Shown here piece by piece: positions 35,776 to 46,205 of a stretch of 64,000 nt of DNA. Source of the DNA: Armatimonadota bacterium. Lineage in GTDB: Bacteria > Armatimonadota > Chthonomonadetes > Chthonomonadales > CAJBBX01. The position numbers and the translations under genes are program-made. Where the stretch lies: assembly GCA_026392115.1 (NCBI GenBank), contig JAPLCQ010000155.1, positions 62,001 to 126,000 of the forward strand. The letters are read 5' to 3'. The notes beneath the pieces are model-generated. The model had not been told where the DNA came from and did not search any database. It saw only the letters and a list, made by a program, of their open reading frames with translations. Each line of letters opens with the position of its first letter. Position 1 is the first letter of the stretch.

Positions 35776-36324
35776 CTACAGGTGCCTCAGGATGATGGCC
35801 ATACTCCTGGCGTCAAGCGCGGCGATGTCGGGGAGCTCAAACCGGTTGCCTTCGACGTCGGTGATGATGACCCGACCGCCCGGCAGCTCCATCAAGTTCT
35901 CGCGCAGGTGGCGCGCCACGGCCTCGTGGACGCCGCGATCGGTCTGCAGCTTCCAGTAGACCGTACCGAACTCCTCCTTGACGGAGACGATGCTCTCCAC
36001 CACCGGGAGGAAGTAGCGGATTGCCAGGTCCTCGTCGATGGTTCGCTTCGACTCCTCGTCCATCAATGAAGGGTCCTGGATCATCCCCACGTCGCGCCCA
36101 TTGCCGTCCAGGAGCGCGATCAGGTGGTCCGTGTCGCTCAGCGGGAAGGCCCGTGCGACCTGCACGCGCAGCACGGTGCGCTCGTCCTCGATGGTGCATC
36201 GGGTCAGCCCGGTCCGGTGGAACACGCGCGTGCGCTTGGGATCGAGGAACCGCAGTTCGTAGGACTCCGGGTCGGTGCGTATGACGCCGTGGGGCGTCGG
36301 ATGTGCTTCTGTGGCTGTTGTCAT
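35776..36324 (-). CDS. DUF1854-family protein, ABC-exporter partner
   Basis: The protein has 182 residues. It matches DUF1854: FLDPKRTRVFHRTGL, FPLSDTDHLIALLDGNGRDVGMI, and then ITDVEGNRFELPDIAALD. Proteins of this family sit beside ABC exporters with an N-terminal extension, and annotation pipelines have called them cyanophycin-metabolism associated; no cyanophycin genes are visible here. It is soluble with no catalytic motif. It lies 36 nt after the ABC exporter gene on the same strand, supporting a functional pair. The true role is unknown. Confidence 0.8.
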   Translation of the reverse strand: MTTATEAHPTPHGVIRTDPESYELRFLDPKRTRVFHRTGLTRCTIEDERTVLRVQVARAFPLSDTDHLIALLDGNGRDVGMIQDPSLMDEESKRTIDEDLAIRYFLPVVESIVSVKEEFGTVYWKLQTDRGVHEAVARHLRENLMELPGGRVIITDVEGNRFELPDIAALDARSMAIILRHL

Positions 36325-36360
36325 CGGGATGTCCTCGGGCAGGCCGTCCGCCGCCCCGGT

Positions 36361-38604
36361 TCAGATGGCGCGGATGCGGTTCACTTCCATCTGGATCTTC
36401 ACGAGGTTGGCGTAGACGCCGTCCTGGTCCATCAGCTCGTCGTGCGTGCCGCACTCGGCCATCTTCCCTTCCTTCATCACCACCAGGCGGCTCGCGTGCC
36501 GCAGGGTGCTCAGGCGGTGGGCGATGGCGAAGGTCGTGCGGTTCTGCACGAGGCGCGAGATGGCCTCCTGGATGCGCTGCTCGGTCTCGGTGTCCACGCT
36601 GGCGGTGGCTTCATCCAGGATCAGGATCTTGGGGTCGTGCAGGATGGCCCTTGCTATGGAGATGCGCTGCCGCTCCCCACCGGAAAGGCGCTGACCGCGC
36701 TCACCCACCTGGGTATCGTAGCCGTCCGGGAACTTCAAGATGAACTCGTGGCAGTTTGCGGCCTTGGCGGCGCGCATCACCTCTTCGGCGCCGGCATCAG
36801 GCTTGGCGTAGGCGATGTTGTCGCGAATGGTGCCGGGGAAGAGGAACGGCTCCTGCAGCACGATGCCCAACTGGCGGCGGAAGTCGCCCATGTTGATCTG
36901 CCGAAGATCGACGCCATCGACCTCGATGGAGCCGTCGTTGACGTCGTAGAAGCGGGCCAGCAGGTTGATGATGGTGGACTTCCCGGCGCCGCTGTGCCCG
37001 ACCAGGCCGATCATCTCGCCCGGCTGCACGTGGAGCGTGAAGTCCTCAAGCACCCGGCGCGCCTTGTCGTATCCGAAGCCCACGTTGGTGAACTTCACCT
37101 CGCCCTTCACATCGGGAGCCGCCGTGGCCTTGTCGCCCTGCCGGACGTCCGGCTCGGTGTCGAGAATCTCAAAGACGCGGTCGGCGGCCGTCAGCGACCG
37201 GGTGGACCAATCGATGACGCGGCTGAAGTCCTGGAAGGGCGTGTAGAAGCGAACGAGGTAGCCCGAGAAGGCCGTCATAATCCCAAGCGTCATCGTCCCG
37301 AAGATGACCTTGCTCCCGCCGTAGAGCCAGATGATGTACGAGCCCGAGCCCATGACAAGGCCCAGAATCGGCCAGTAGGTGGCCCACATGGCGTTGGCCG
37401 CATAGCTGGCCTTGAAGACCTGCAGGTTGCGGTTGCGGAAGTTCTCGACCTCGCGGTCCTCCTGGGCGAACGCCTTCACCACCCGCATGCCGTTGACGGC
37501 GGTGGAGAGCGAGGCGTACATCTTGCTGATACGGTGCCAAACGTGGTGCCACTTGCGCTTGGCCCGGGGCATGAACCAGCGGTTCAGCGCGAAGACGAAG
37601 ATGCCGGGCGTCAACAGCCAGGAGGCGAGTTGCCAGTCCATGCGGAAGAGCATGCCGCTCGTCAGCGAAATGGCCAGGAGAGTGGACATGAGCCAGGGGA
37701 TGCCGTCGGTTAGGAAGTCCCAAAGATGGTCGGCGTCGTTCGTGATGCGGGAGATCACGGAGCCCGTGTTGCGCTTGTCGTAGTAGCCCAGCGAGAGCTG
37801 GTTGAGCTTGCAGAACATCGCAACCCGGATATCCATGAGGACCCTGGCCCCGAGCCAACTGCTGAGGCGCCGTTGTGCGTACATGAAGAGCGCGACGGCG
37901 ATCCTCGAGGCCGCGAACAACACCACCAGTTGCACAACCGGCGCGATGGTCGGCTTCGGCAGGGCCTTCTGGGTGACGATTGTATCGACGATGCGCCCTC
38001 CGATCCACGGTGGGATCAGTTCGAGGAACGCCAAGCATAAGATGATCACGCCCGAGCCGACCGCCTGGAGCTTGTAGGGCGCGAGGAACCGCAGCAGGCG
38101 CACCATGACCGCGCGCTTGTTCACGCAGCCGGGGCAGACGTCCGTGTCGTCCGGCAGAACGCGTTTGCACTTGGGGCAGTACCGGCGCTTGTTCTCGACC
38201 TCGTCCCACTTGGGCTGCTCGCCCTTGGAGATTCGGTTGAACTGCCGGGCGATGGCGGTGGCCTCAGCGGCCGCCGCGTGGGAGTACCGCATGAGGGTGA
38301 CGGTCTCGCGCGGCGTCTTCACCTGCAGGACGCCGTTGCCCACCAGAATCTCCGCCTTGGACTCGCGCAGGTCTTCAATCGGCACGGAATGGATGATCGA
38401 GATCGCTCCGTCGGCTTCGCGCAGCGCCAGGACGCGCCCGCCCGCCACGATCACCCACTCTTGCCCCCATTGTCCATGGAACGCGACGTCCGTCTCGAAG
38501 ACCATATCAGGCGTCAGCGTGGCCAGGTCGGCGCCAGGGGGAGGTGCGAGGGCCACGCGCAGTGGCTCCACGAGCGAGGCGGGCAGGTTGGGGAGAAGAG
38601 GCAT
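36361..38604 (-). CDS. ABC exporter (fused permease-ATPase) with PH-like N-terminus and zinc ribbon
   Basis: The protein has 747 residues, about 150 longer than a normal half-exporter. Residues 1-130 form a beta-rich, PH-like region (DVAFHGQWGQEWVIVAGGRV, TPRETVTLMRYS). A zinc ribbon follows: Cys143-x2-Cys146 and Cys157-x2-Cys160. Six transmembrane helices occupy about residues 165-470. The ATPase has GHSGAGKST, LSGGERQRIS, ILILDEATASVD and the switch histidine in AIAHRLS. It exports an unknown substrate as a homodimer. It heads an operon with DUF1854, a GT-C-like protein and GH172. Confidence 0.88.
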   Translation of the reverse strand: MPLLPNLPASLVEPLRVALAPPPGADLATLTPDMVFETDVAFHGQWGQEWVIVAGGRVLALREADGAISIIHSVPIEDLRESKAEILVGNGVLQVKTPRETVTLMRYSHAAAAEATAIARQFNRISKGEQPKWDEVENKRRYCPKCKRVLPDDTDVCPGCVNKRAVMVRLLRFLAPYKLQAVGSGVIILCLAFLELIPPWIGGRIVDTIVTQKALPKPTIAPVVQLVVLFAASRIAVALFMYAQRRLSSWLGARVLMDIRVAMFCKLNQLSLGYYDKRNTGSVISRITNDADHLWDFLTDGIPWLMSTLLAISLTSGMLFRMDWQLASWLLTPGIFVFALNRWFMPRAKRKWHHVWHRISKMYASLSTAVNGMRVVKAFAQEDREVENFRNRNLQVFKASYAANAMWATYWPILGLVMGSGSYIIWLYGGSKVIFGTMTLGIMTAFSGYLVRFYTPFQDFSRVIDWSTRSLTAADRVFEILDTEPDVRQGDKATAAPDVKGEVKFTNVGFGYDKARRVLEDFTLHVQPGEMIGLVGHSGAGKSTIINLLARFYDVNDGSIEVDGVDLRQINMGDFRRQLGIVLQEPFLFPGTIRDNIAYAKPDAGAEEVMRAAKAANCHEFILKFPDGYDTQVGERGQRLSGGERQRISIARAILHDPKILILDEATASVDTETEQRIQEAISRLVQNRTTFAIAHRLSTLRHASRLVVMKEGKMAECGTHDELMDQDGVYANLVKIQMEVNRIRAI

Positions 38605-38704
38605 GCTGCGCTCCGTGCGTCGGTGTAGCTGACCCCGACGATGCAGTCTACCTCGGCCTGTACCCGGGTGCGGCTGGAACTGCCGAAGCGGCCCGTGGTG
38701 CGTA

Positions 38705-38734
38705 TTGACTTCACCTAGGCCCTGCGTGTATACT
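38705..38734 (+). promoter_or_regulatory. Sigma-70 promoter of the ribosomal superoperon
   Basis: TTGACT (38705-38710) and TATACT (38729-38734) are separated by 18 nt. It is the best promoter match in the window and sits 224 nt before rpsL. The transcript should start near 38741. Confidence 0.8.
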
Positions 38735-38740
38735 GGACAG

Positions 38741-38957
38741 GTTGTGCGGGGAGGCTTTGTGCCGCCCCGTGGTCCCGTCGAACCGTCACACTAGAGGAGG
38801 CCACGCCGGAGTTCAGTCAACGACTGCTTCGAGTGTACCTGTTCCGGGCTTACTGGAACATGGTCCTGCGCCTCGGCCCCTCTGTGTGAGAGGGGCCATT
38901 CGATTCTATAGAGCCGACAGCGCCAGCGCCGTCAGGCCCAGGTGGTCCGGAGGTCCT
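38741..38957 (+). promoter_or_regulatory. Structured 5' leader of the rpsL operon
   Basis: The untranslated leader contains three hairpins. One is at 38746-38770 (10-position stem with one mismatch, loop TTTGT). One is at 38840-38860 (6-bp TGTTCC/GGAACA stem). One is at 38875-38897 (perfect 9-bp stem, loop GTGTG). No long T-tract follows them. Such a leader could be an attenuator or the binding site of an autoregulating ribosomal protein; which one is not known. The remainder of the spacer 38605-38704 shows nothing recognisable. Confidence 0.6.
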
Positions 38958-39329
38958 ATGCCTACCATTAACCAGTTGGTCCGTAAGGGCCGCGAACGCG
39001 TCGTGAAGAAGAGCTCCGCGCCTGCCCTCAAGGGCAATCCGTTCAAGCGCGGCGTTTGCCTGATCGTGCGCACCGTGTCACCGAAGAAGCCTAACTCCGC
39101 ACTCCGGAAGATCGCCCGCGTGCGCTTGGTGAACGGCATGGAAGTTACGGCGTACATCCCGGGCATCGGCCACAATCTGCAGGAACACTCTGTGGTGATG
39201 GTGCGCGGCGGTCGTGTCAAGGACTTGCCGGGCGTCCGGTACCACATCGTGCGAGGCACGCTGGATGCCACCGGAACCGCGAACCGCAAGTCAAGCCGCT
39301 CCAAGTACGGTACGAAGCGGCCCAAGTAG
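38958..39329 (+). CDS. rpsL: 30S ribosomal protein S12
   Basis: The protein has 123 residues from ATG 38958 with GGAGG at 38949-38953; the open frame reaches back over the leader but is not coding. It begins [13 protein letters not shown] and contains the decoding-centre loops around KKPNSALRK and [29 protein letters not shown]. These are the positions where streptomycin-resistance changes occur; the lysines are the usual sensitive-type residues. It is the first gene of the str block and of the whole run. Confidence 0.98.
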   Translation: MPTINQLVRKGRERVVKKSSAPALKGNPFKRGVCLIVRTVSPKKPNSALRKIARVRLVNGMEVTAYIPGIGHNLQEHSVVMVRGGRVKDLPGVRYHIVRGTLDATGTANRKSSRSKYGTKRPK

Positions 39330-39348
39330 GAAACGCGAGGAGAGCTAA

Positions 39349-39822
<474 letters not shown>

Positions 39823-39866
39823 ACGACAACATATTCGGCCTGACTGAACGGCCGTGACTGGGCCGG

Positions 39867-39885
39867 GCCGCTCGTTTCGAGCGGT
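39867..39885 (+). other. Hairpin in the rpsG-fusA spacer
   Basis: An 8-bp stem (39867-39874 with 39878-39885, one G-T wobble) closes a TTT loop within the 128-nt spacer. It could be a processing or attenuation site. Confidence 0.4.
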
Positions 39886-39950
39886 CTTCCGGCGCGTGAA
39901 AGGCGCCCGCCTGAATCGCTCCGGCGGTTGCGGCGCGCAGTTGGAGACCT

Positions 39951-42029
39951 ATGGCGAGAGAGTATTCGCTTGACAAGACCCGCAATATCGGCATTGCGGC
40001 ACATATAGACGCTGGCAAGACCACCACCACCGAGCGCATCCTGTACTATACGGGACGGCTGCATCGGCTGGGCGAGGTCCATGAGGGCACTGCCACCATG
40101 GACTGGATGGAGCAGGAGCAGGAGCGGGGGATTACCATTACCTCCGCTGCCACTACCTGCTTCTGGCAGGACTGCCGGATCAACATCATCGACACTCCTG
40201 GACACGTGGACTTCACCGTAGAGGTGGAGCGCTCCATGCGCGTCCTGGACGGCGTCGTTGCCGTGTTCTGCGCCGTCGGAGGGGTCCAGCCCCAGTCCGA
40301 GACTGTCTGGCGCCAGGCCAGCAAGTACAGCGTTCCCCGAATCGCGTTCATCAACAAGATGGACCGCATGGGCGCCAACTTCATCAATGTGGTTGAGCGT
40401 ATGCGAGACCGTCTCAACGCGAACGCGGTTCCGATCCAGCTTCCGATCGGCGCCGAGGCCGAGTTCCGCGGGGTCATCGACCTCGTTGAGATGACGGCGT
40501 ATATGTATGCCGTGGATGATGGCCGCGACTTCGAGGTGGCGGCGATCCCGGACGACATGCAGGCTGAGGCTGCCCACTGGCGTGAGCAACTGATTGAGGC
40601 GGCCGCCGACTTCGACGACCATCTCATGGAGCGGTATCTAGAGGGGCAGGAGATTCCCAAGGATCAGCTGAAGGCGGCGCTTCGCAAGGGCACCATCGCC
40701 GGCAGCATCGTCCCCGTCACCTGCGGTTCGGCTTACAAGAACAAGGGCGTCCAGCCTCTCTTGGACTCCGTCATCGACTTCCTTCCGTCTCCGCTGGATA
40801 TGCCTCCCATTCGAGGGCTTAACCCGGATACCGGAGCGGTCGTCGAGCGGCGTTGCGCCGATGACGAGCCGTTCAGCGCCCTGGCCTTCAAGATCGCCAC
40901 GGACCGCTTCGGCGTCCTCACCTTCATTCGCATCTACTCGGGGACCCTTAAGAAGGGCGCCGCGATCATCAACGCCACCAAGCAGAAGAAGGAGCGCGTG
41001 GGCCGCATTCTGCGGATGCACGCCAAGGATCGCGAAGAGGTTGAGGTGGTGTACGCCGGCGAGATCGCCGCAGCCATCGGGCTGTCGGTGACCACGACGG
41101 GCGATACGCTGTGCGACGATGCGTCGCCGGTTCTTCTTGAGTCGATCACGTTCCGGGATCCGGTGATCTCCCTGGCCGTCGAGCCGAAGACGAAGGCCGA
41201 CCAGGAGAAGATGGCCATCGCGTTGCAGAAGCTTGGGGCCGAGGATCCGACGTTCCACATCAGCACGGACCAGGAGACCGGTCAGACCATCATCTCGGGC
41301 GTGGGTGAACTTCACCTTGAGATCATGGTGGACCGCATGCGCCGCGAGTATGGCGTCGAAGTGACGCAGGGCGCGCCGCAGGTAGCCTACCGCGAGACCG
41401 TCAGCCGGAAGGCCAAGGCCCGTGAGCCGTTCAAGCGGCAAACCGGCGGGCGCGGCCAGTACGGCGACTGCGAACTGGTCGTGGAGCCGCTGGAGCCAGG
41501 TACGGGCATCGAGTTCGTGGACAAGATCGTCGGTGGCTCCATTCCCCGCGAGTACATCGGACCCATCGAGGCCGGTGTGCGCGAAGCGTTGGATGGCGGC
41601 ATACTGGCGGGCTTCCCGATGGTCGATGTTCGGGTCACGCTGGTTGACGGTTCCTACCACGAGGTCGACTCGTCGGAGATGGCGTTCAAGATCGCCGCCT
41701 CGATGACCGTGAAGGAAGCCTGCCGCAAGGCCGGTCCGGTGCTCAAAGAGCCGGTAATGGCCGTCGAGGTGGTGACGCCGGAGCAGTTCCTCGGCGACGT
41801 CATCGGCGACATCAACTCGCGCCGCGGCCGCATCGAGGGCATGGAGCCCGGCTCGGGCGGCATCCAGGCGATTAAGGCCCAGGTTCCGTTGTCGGAGTTG
41901 TTTGGTTACGTGACCGCCTTGCGATCGCTGACGCAGGGACGGGCCGATCCGACCGTGGAGCCGTCGCACTACGATGAGGTTCCCCGGAGCCTCAGCGATG
42001 TTATTGTGGCTCGCTTGGCGGGCAAGTAG
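39951..42029 (+). CDS. fusA: Elongation factor G (canonical)
   Basis: The protein has 692 residues. All GTPase motifs are standard: AHIDAGKTT (G1), DTPGHVDF with the catalytic His (G3) and NKMDR (G4). Domain IV includes QTGGRGQYG. It catalyses ribosomal translocation and, with RRF, recycling. It is located between rpsG and tuf, the ancestral str order. A second, divergent EF-G (50265-52343) occurs later in the same run. This copy keeps every catalytic residue, so it is the main translocase. Confidence 0.98.
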   Translation: MAREYSLDKTRNIGIAAHIDAGKTTTTERILYYTGRLHRLGEVHEGTATMDWMEQEQERGITITSAATTCFWQDCRINIIDTPGHVDFTVEVERSMRVLDGVVAVFCAVGGVQPQSETVWRQASKYSVPRIAFINKMDRMGANFINVVERMRDRLNANAVPIQLPIGAEAEFRGVIDLVEMTAYMYAVDDGRDFEVAAIPDDMQAEAAHWREQLIEAAADFDDHLMERYLEGQEIPKDQLKAALRKGTIAGSIVPVTCGSAYKNKGVQPLLDSVIDFLPSPLDMPPIRGLNPDTGAVVERRCADDEPFSALAFKIATDRFGVLTFIRIYSGTLKKGAAIINATKQKKERVGRILRMHAKDREEVEVVYAGEIAAAIGLSVTTTGDTLCDDASPVLLESITFRDPVISLAVEPKTKADQEKMAIALQKLGAEDPTFHISTDQETGQTIISGVGELHLEIMVDRMRREYGVEVTQGAPQVAYRETVSRKAKAREPFKRQTGGRGQYGDCELVVEPLEPGTGIEFVDKIVGGSIPREYIGPIEAGVREALDGGILAGFPMVDVRVTLVDGSYHEVDSSEMAFKIAASMTVKEACRKAGPVLKEPVMAVEVVTPEQFLGDVIGDINSRRGRIEGMEPGSGGIQAIKAQVPLSELFGYVTALRSLTQGRADPTVEPSHYDEVPRSLSDVIVARLAGK

Positions 42030-42064
42030 TTAAGCAGGAATGGGATTACGCACGGAGGCAATCC

Positions 42065-43264
42065 ATGGGTAAGCAGCGATTCGAGCGCAACAAGCCGCAC
42101 GTGAACATCGGTACGATCGGTCACGTGGATCACGGCAAGACGACGCTGACGGCAGCGATCACTCGGTGTCTGGCATCTGCCGGCGGCGCCAAGTACGTGG
42201 CGTACGACGAGATCGACTCGGCTCCTGAAGAGAAGGCGCGTGGCGTCACGATCAACACGTACCACGCCGAGTACCAGACCGAGACCCGGCACTACGCTCA
42301 TGTGGACTGCCCGGGCCACGCCGACTACATCAAGAACATGATCACCGGCGCCGCGCAGATGGATGGCGCCATTCTGGTGGTCTCCGCTGCGGACGGCCCC
42401 ATGCCGCAGACCCGCGAGCACATCCTTCTGGCCCGCCAGGTGGGCGTTCCGTACATCGTGGTCTTCCTGAACAAGGCTGACCTCCTTGATGATCCGGAGC
42501 TGCTCGAGCTGGTCGAGCTTGAGGTCCGCGAACTCCTCTCCAAGTATGAGTTCCCCGGTGACGACGTTCCGGTGATCGCCGGATCAGCCACCCAGGCCCT
42601 GGAGAGCGAGGACGTGACCCGCGAGGATGCCGCCAACGGCAAGATCTGGCAGCTCATGGACGCGGTGGACAGCTACATCCCGACGCCGGAGCGCGCTTCC
42701 GATAAGCCGTTCCTGATGAGCGTCGAGGACGTGTTCACCATCACCGGTCGCGGCACGGTTGCCACGGGCCGCGTGGAGCAGGGCGTTCTCAAGGCCATGG
42801 AGCCCGTCGAGATCGTCGGCCTGCATCCCACGCGGACGACGGTCGCCACGTCGCTGGAGCAGTTCCGGAAGGTCTGCGACTACATCTACGCGGGTGACAA
42901 CGCGGGCGTCCTGCTCCGCGGCATCAGCCGGACCGATGTGGAGCGCGGCCAGGTTCTCTCCAAGCCGGGCGCCATCACGCCGCACACGAAGTTCCAGGCC
43001 GAGGTCTACGTCCTCTCCAAGGAGGAAGGCGGCCGGCACACCCCGTTCTTCACGGGCTATCGTCCGCAGTTCTACTTCCGCACGACCGACGTGACGGGCG
43101 AGATGCGGCTTCCGGACGGCGTTGAGATGGTGATGCCCGGTGACAACATCACGATCACGGGCGATCTCATCCAGCCCATCGCCATGAACGACGGCCTTCG
43201 GTTCGCCATCCGCGAGGGTGGGCATACCGTGGGCGCCGGCGTCGTCACCAAGATTCTCGAGTAG
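42065..43264 (+). CDS. tuf: Elongation factor Tu
   Basis: The protein has 399 residues beginning [32 protein letters not shown] and ending [11 protein letters not shown]1 is GHVDHGKT, G3 DCPGHADY with the catalytic His, and G4 NKADL. It delivers aminoacyl-tRNA to the ribosome. The start has GGAGG upstream. A strong intergenic hairpin (43277-43301) follows before rpsJ, at the junction of the str and S10 blocks. Confidence 0.98.
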   Translation: MGKQRFERNKPHVNIGTIGHVDHGKTTLTAAITRCLASAGGAKYVAYDEIDSAPEEKARGVTINTYHAEYQTETRHYAHVDCPGHADYIKNMITGAAQMDGAILVVSAADGPMPQTREHILLARQVGVPYIVVFLNKADLLDDPELLELVELEVRELLSKYEFPGDDVPVIAGSATQALESEDVTREDAANGKIWQLMDAVDSYIPTPERASDKPFLMSVEDVFTITGRGTVATGRVEQGVLKAMEPVEIVGLHPTRTTVATSLEQFRKVCDYIYAGDNAGVLLRGISRTDVERGQVLSKPGAITPHTKFQAEVYVLSKEEGGRHTPFFTGYRPQFYFRTTDVTGEMRLPDGVEMVMPGDNITITGDLIQPIAMNDGLRFAIREGGHTVGAGVVTKILE

Positions 43265-43276
43265 CAGCAACAAACA

Positions 43277-43301
43277 TCGGGGGCCCATGCAGGGCCCCCG
43301 A
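43277..43301 (+). other. Perfect hairpin at the tuf-rpsJ junction
   Basis: A perfect 10-bp stem (43277-43286 with 43292-43301) has a 5-nt loop ATGCA. No T-tract follows, so it is more likely an mRNA processing or partial-termination site than a full terminator. Confidence 0.6.
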
Positions 43302-43316
43302 CATGGAGAGCGGATC

Positions 43317-43634
43317 ATGGCATCTGCACGACGGGACAAGGTTCGCATCCGGCTTCGGGCGTTCGACCACCGCATTCTCGACCAGTCGGTCGAGAAGATC
43401 GTGGATACCGCCCGGCGCACCGGTGCGCGAATCAGCGGCCCCGTGCTTCTCCCCACGGAGAAGGCGATCGTGTGCGTCAACCGGGGTACGACCATCGACA
43501 AAGAGTCGATGGAGCACTTCGAGATGCGCACGCACCGGCGTCTGGTAGACATTCTGGAGCCTGGCGCGAAGACGATCGATGCGCTCATGCGGCTGGACCT
43601 GCCGAGCGGCGTCGATATCGAGATCAAGCTGTAA
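43317..43634 (+). CDS. rpsJ: 30S ribosomal protein S10 (NusE)
   Basis: The protein has 105 residues from ATG 43317 (GAGAG upstream). The longer open frame starting inside tuf is spurious. It contains [29 protein letters not shown] and the end [11 protein letters not shown], which are the S10 norm. Besides its 30S role it pairs with NusB and NusG in antitermination. It opens the S10 block. Confidence 0.97.
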   Translation: MASARRDKVRIRLRAFDHRILDQSVEKIVDTARRTGARISGPVLLPTEKAIVCVNRGTTIDKESMEHFEMRTHRRLVDILEPGAKTIDALMRLDLPSGVDIEIKL

Positions 43635-43644
43635 GCAACGCATC

Positions 43645-43678
43645 CGCCGCGTCAGTGCGGCGCCGGCCAGTCGGCGCC
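43645..43678 (+). promoter_or_regulatory. Two overlapping, mutually exclusive hairpins before rplC
   Basis: Hairpin A (43645-43662) has a 6-bp CCGCCGC-type stem with loop GTCAGT. Hairpin B (43659-43678) has a perfect 7-bp GGCGCCG stem with loop GCCAGT. They share 43659-43662, so only one can form at a time. The layout resembles a switch, but no ligand is evident. Confidence 0.4.
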
Positions 43679-43718
43679 TGTGGTGGCGCATTGGATCGTT
43701 GCGGAAAAGGGAACGAGA

Positions 43719-44360
43719 GTGGTAGACACAATTCTGGGCAAGAAAATCGGCATGACCCAGATCTTCAATGAAGACGGGTCAGTCACGCCGGTTTCCGTGA
43801 TCGAGGCAGGTCCCTGCACTGTCACGCAGCTCAAGAGTGTAGAGACGGATGGTTACACCGCCGTCCAGGTCGGATTTGGTGAAATCCGACCCAAGCACGT
43901 CAACAAACCGATGTTGGGGCACATCAAGGGCGGCCTGGCGAACCCGAAGTACAAGGACGCCCAGCCGCGAAAGACACTTCGCGAGGTCCGCACCGACGAT
44001 ACTTCCGACCTGGAGATGGGGCAGGCGATCGCCATCTCCGATGTCTTCCAGGTGGGCGACAAGATCAAGGTAAGCGGCACTTCCAAGGGCAAGGGCTTCG
44101 CCGGCGTCGTGAAGCGCTTCCACTTCCATGGCGGCGACCAGACGCACGGCTCGATGGTTCACCGTAAGCCGCAGTCCAGCGGTGCAACGGATGCCGCGCG
44201 GACGTTCAAGGGCACCCGAAAGCCGGGGCACATGGGCGCCGTGAAGACCACAGTGCGCGGCCTCACTGTTGCGCGCATCGACGCGGACCGCAACCTGCTC
44301 ATGGTCAAGGGAGCTGTTCCCGGCGCCAACGGCGGCTTGCTGACGATTACGAGGCTCTAG
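43719..44360 (+). CDS. rplC: 50S ribosomal protein L3
   Basis: The protein has 213 residues from GTG 43719. This start is chosen because L3 canonically opens with ILGKKIGMTQIF and an AAAAGGGA lies at the right distance; an earlier GTG at 43680 would add 13 residues. SMVHRKPQSSGATDAARTFKG and KGTRKPGHMG are the typical loop near the peptidyl-transferase centre. It is an early 50S assembly protein. Confidence 0.96.
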   Translation: MVDTILGKKIGMTQIFNEDGSVTPVSVIEAGPCTVTQLKSVETDGYTAVQVGFGEIRPKHVNKPMLGHIKGGLANPKYKDAQPRKTLREVRTDDTSDLEMGQAIAISDVFQVGDKIKVSGTSKGKGFAGVVKRFHFHGGDQTHGSMVHRKPQSSGATDAARTFKGTRKPGHMGAVKTTVRGLTVARIDADRNLLMVKGAVPGANGGLLTITRL

Positions 44361-44372
44361 GAGGCGACAGCT

Positions 44373-45065
44373 ATGCCGGATATCCCGCTTTACAAGACGA
44401 CCGGAGAGCAAGTCGGCACTCTGTCGCTGCCCGAGGCAGTGTTCGCCGCTGAGCCCAGCATCCCGCTGATCCACCAGGCCGTCCAGACAGAGGAGGCGCG
44501 CGAGCGCCAGGGCACTTCGGACACCAAGACCCGCTCCGACGTGAGCGGCGGCGGCAGGAAGCCGTGGCGCCAGAAGGGCACCGGCCGCGCCCGACAGGGC
44601 AGCACCCGTGCGCCGCACTGGACCAAGGGCGGCGTTGCCTGGGGCCCGCATCCGCGAAGCTACAGCAAGTCGTTCCCGACCAAGATGCGGCACGGCGCCC
44701 TGCGCAGCGCCCTTTCGCTGAGGGTTGCCGCGGGCGAGGTCCTGGGGCTGGACGCGCTGACGGTTGAGGCCGCCAAGACCCGCGTGGTCGTCGACGTTCT
44801 GGACAGGCTGCCTCTGAAGCGCGAAGTGACGACCAAGCACTATGAGGGCAAGGGCGATCTGGTGCGCGGCACCGCGCAGCGGCCCGACAAGGTGCTCGTT
44901 ATCGTTCCCGACTACGACCCGGTGCTTCTGAAGTCCTGCCGGAACATCCCCTACGTCACCCTTCGCTATGCGCCGAACTTCTCGGTCCGCGATGTGATGA
45001 ACGCCGGTCGCATCGTGCTGGCCGAGGGCGCCGTACCGAAGATCGAGGAGGTCCTCGCGCGATGA
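44373..45065 (+). CDS. rplD: 50S ribosomal protein L4
   Basis: The protein has 230 residues, about 20-25 longer than the E. coli form. It includes the extended loop [35 protein letters not shown], which lines the exit tunnel. The C-terminus ([31 protein letters not shown]) is standard. L4 autoregulates the S10 operon in some bacteria. Its TGA overlaps the ATG of rplW by 4 nt. Confidence 0.97.
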   Translation: MPDIPLYKTTGEQVGTLSLPEAVFAAEPSIPLIHQAVQTEEARERQGTSDTKTRSDVSGGGRKPWRQKGTGRARQGSTRAPHWTKGGVAWGPHPRSYSKSFPTKMRHGALRSALSLRVAAGEVLGLDALTVEAAKTRVVVDVLDRLPLKREVTTKHYEGKGDLVRGTAQRPDKVLVIVPDYDPVLLKSCRNIPYVTLRYAPNFSVRDVMNAGRIVLAEGAVPKIEEVLAR

Positions 45066-45352
45066 AGGATCCATTCCAGATAATCGAGCGCCCCTTGCTC
45101 ACCGAAAAGAGCATGGATCAGAGCCATGCCGGCAAGTACCACTTTGCCGTGGCCAAGGGCGCCAACAAGATCGAGATCCGGCAAGCCGTCGAGTCGATCT
45201 TCAACGTCAAGGTGACCAAGGTCAACACGCTGAACGTCCGCGGCAAGAGCCGCCGGGTCGGGCGTATGCCCGAGGGCCGTACCAGCGACTGGAAGAAGGC
45301 GATCGTCACGCTCGCCCCCGGCCAGACCATTACGATGTTCGAGGGACTGTAA
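45062..45352 (+). CDS. rplW: 50S ribosomal protein L23
   Basis: The protein has 96 residues. It begins [20 protein letters not shown] and contains [29 protein letters not shown], the L23 core. It sits at the tunnel exit and is the docking site for trigger factor and SRP. The start is coupled to rplD by an ATGA overlap, and rplB starts two bases after its stop. Confidence 0.97.
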   Translation: MKDPFQIIERPLLTEKSMDQSHAGKYHFAVAKGANKIEIRQAVESIFNVKVTKVNTLNVRGKSRRVGRMPEGRTSDWKKAIVTLAPGQTITMFEGL

Positions 45353-45353
45353 G

Positions 45354-46187
45354 ATGGCGCTTAGACAGTACAAACCGACTACGCCCTCGCGGCGCTTCCG
45401 GTCGGTGTCTACTTTCTCGGAGATCACCGAGACGACGCCCGAGCGCTCGTTGCTGCAGAGCCTTCGAAGCACCGGCGGCCGAAACGACCAGGGCAAGCTG
45501 ACGGCAAGGCATCGCGGCGGCGGCAACAAGCGGCAGTACCGGTTGATCGACTTCAAGCGCGACAAGGTCACGGTGCCCGGCAAGATCGCCACGATCGAGT
45601 ACGATCCGAACCGCACCTCGCGAATCGCGTTGGTCCACTACGCAGACGGCGAGAAGCGCTACATCCTGGCCCCCGTGGGGATCAAGGTGGGCGACGCCGT
45701 TGTTTCGTCGGACACGGCGGACATCAAGCCGGGCAACTGCCTTCCGCTTCGGGCGATCCCGGTCGGCACGGTGATCCACAATGTGGAGTTGACACCGGGC
45801 CGGGGCGGCCAGATGGTCCGCAGCGCAGGCGCCGGCGCCCAGTTGATGGCGAAGGAAGGCAAGTACGCCCAGGTGCGGCTGCCGTCCAGCGAAGTTCGGC
45901 GCGTGCTGATCGAGTGCCGGGCGACCATCGGCCAGGTCGGCAATGTTGATCACGAGAACGAGTCCTGGGGCAAGGCGGGCAAGACGCGATGGCTCGGCCA
46001 GCGGCCTCACGTCCGAGGCGTTACGATGAACCCGCGGGACCATCCCCATGGTGGAGGCGAGGGCAAGTCGCCGGTTGGGCGGAAGAAGGGCCCGGCCACT
46101 CCGTGGGGCAAGCCGGCCTTGGGCTACAAGACCCGGCACAACAAGTCCACTGACAAGTACATCGTGCGCAAGCGCGGCGCCAAGTAA
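45354..46187 (+). CDS. rplB: 50S ribosomal protein L2
   Basis: The protein has 277 residues, the usual length. It begins [21 protein letters not shown] and carries [22 protein letters not shown] and [15 protein letters not shown]-like [18 protein letters not shown], with the conserved His near the peptidyl-transferase centre. L2 is essential for subunit association. It lies tightly between rplW and rpsS. Confidence 0.98.
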   Translation: MALRQYKPTTPSRRFRSVSTFSEITETTPERSLLQSLRSTGGRNDQGKLTARHRGGGNKRQYRLIDFKRDKVTVPGKIATIEYDPNRTSRIALVHYADGEKRYILAPVGIKVGDAVVSSDTADIKPGNCLPLRAIPVGTVIHNVELTPGRGGQMVRSAGAGAQLMAKEGKYAQVRLPSSEVRRVLIECRATIGQVGNVDHENESWGKAGKTRWLGQRPHVRGVTMNPRDHPHGGGEGKSPVGRKKGPATPWGKPALGYKTRHNKSTDKYIVRKRGAK

Positions 46188-46205
46188 GCGCCCCAGGAGA
46201 AATAG

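Noticed and set aside
38605-38957. A tRNA or small protein gene in the rpsL leader
   Set aside because: No cloverleaf or TPsiC-like motif was found, and the open frame through the leader lacks homology and a good ribosome-binding site.
43277-43301. Full Rho-independent terminator separating tuf from rpsJ
   Set aside because: No T-tract follows the stem and no promoter-like sequence precedes rpsJ, so continued transcription is more likely.
43218-43316. Earlier start for rpsJ inside tuf
   Set aside because: The upstream part is a shadow of the tuf end and contains the intergenic hairpin; S10 starts at ATG 43317.
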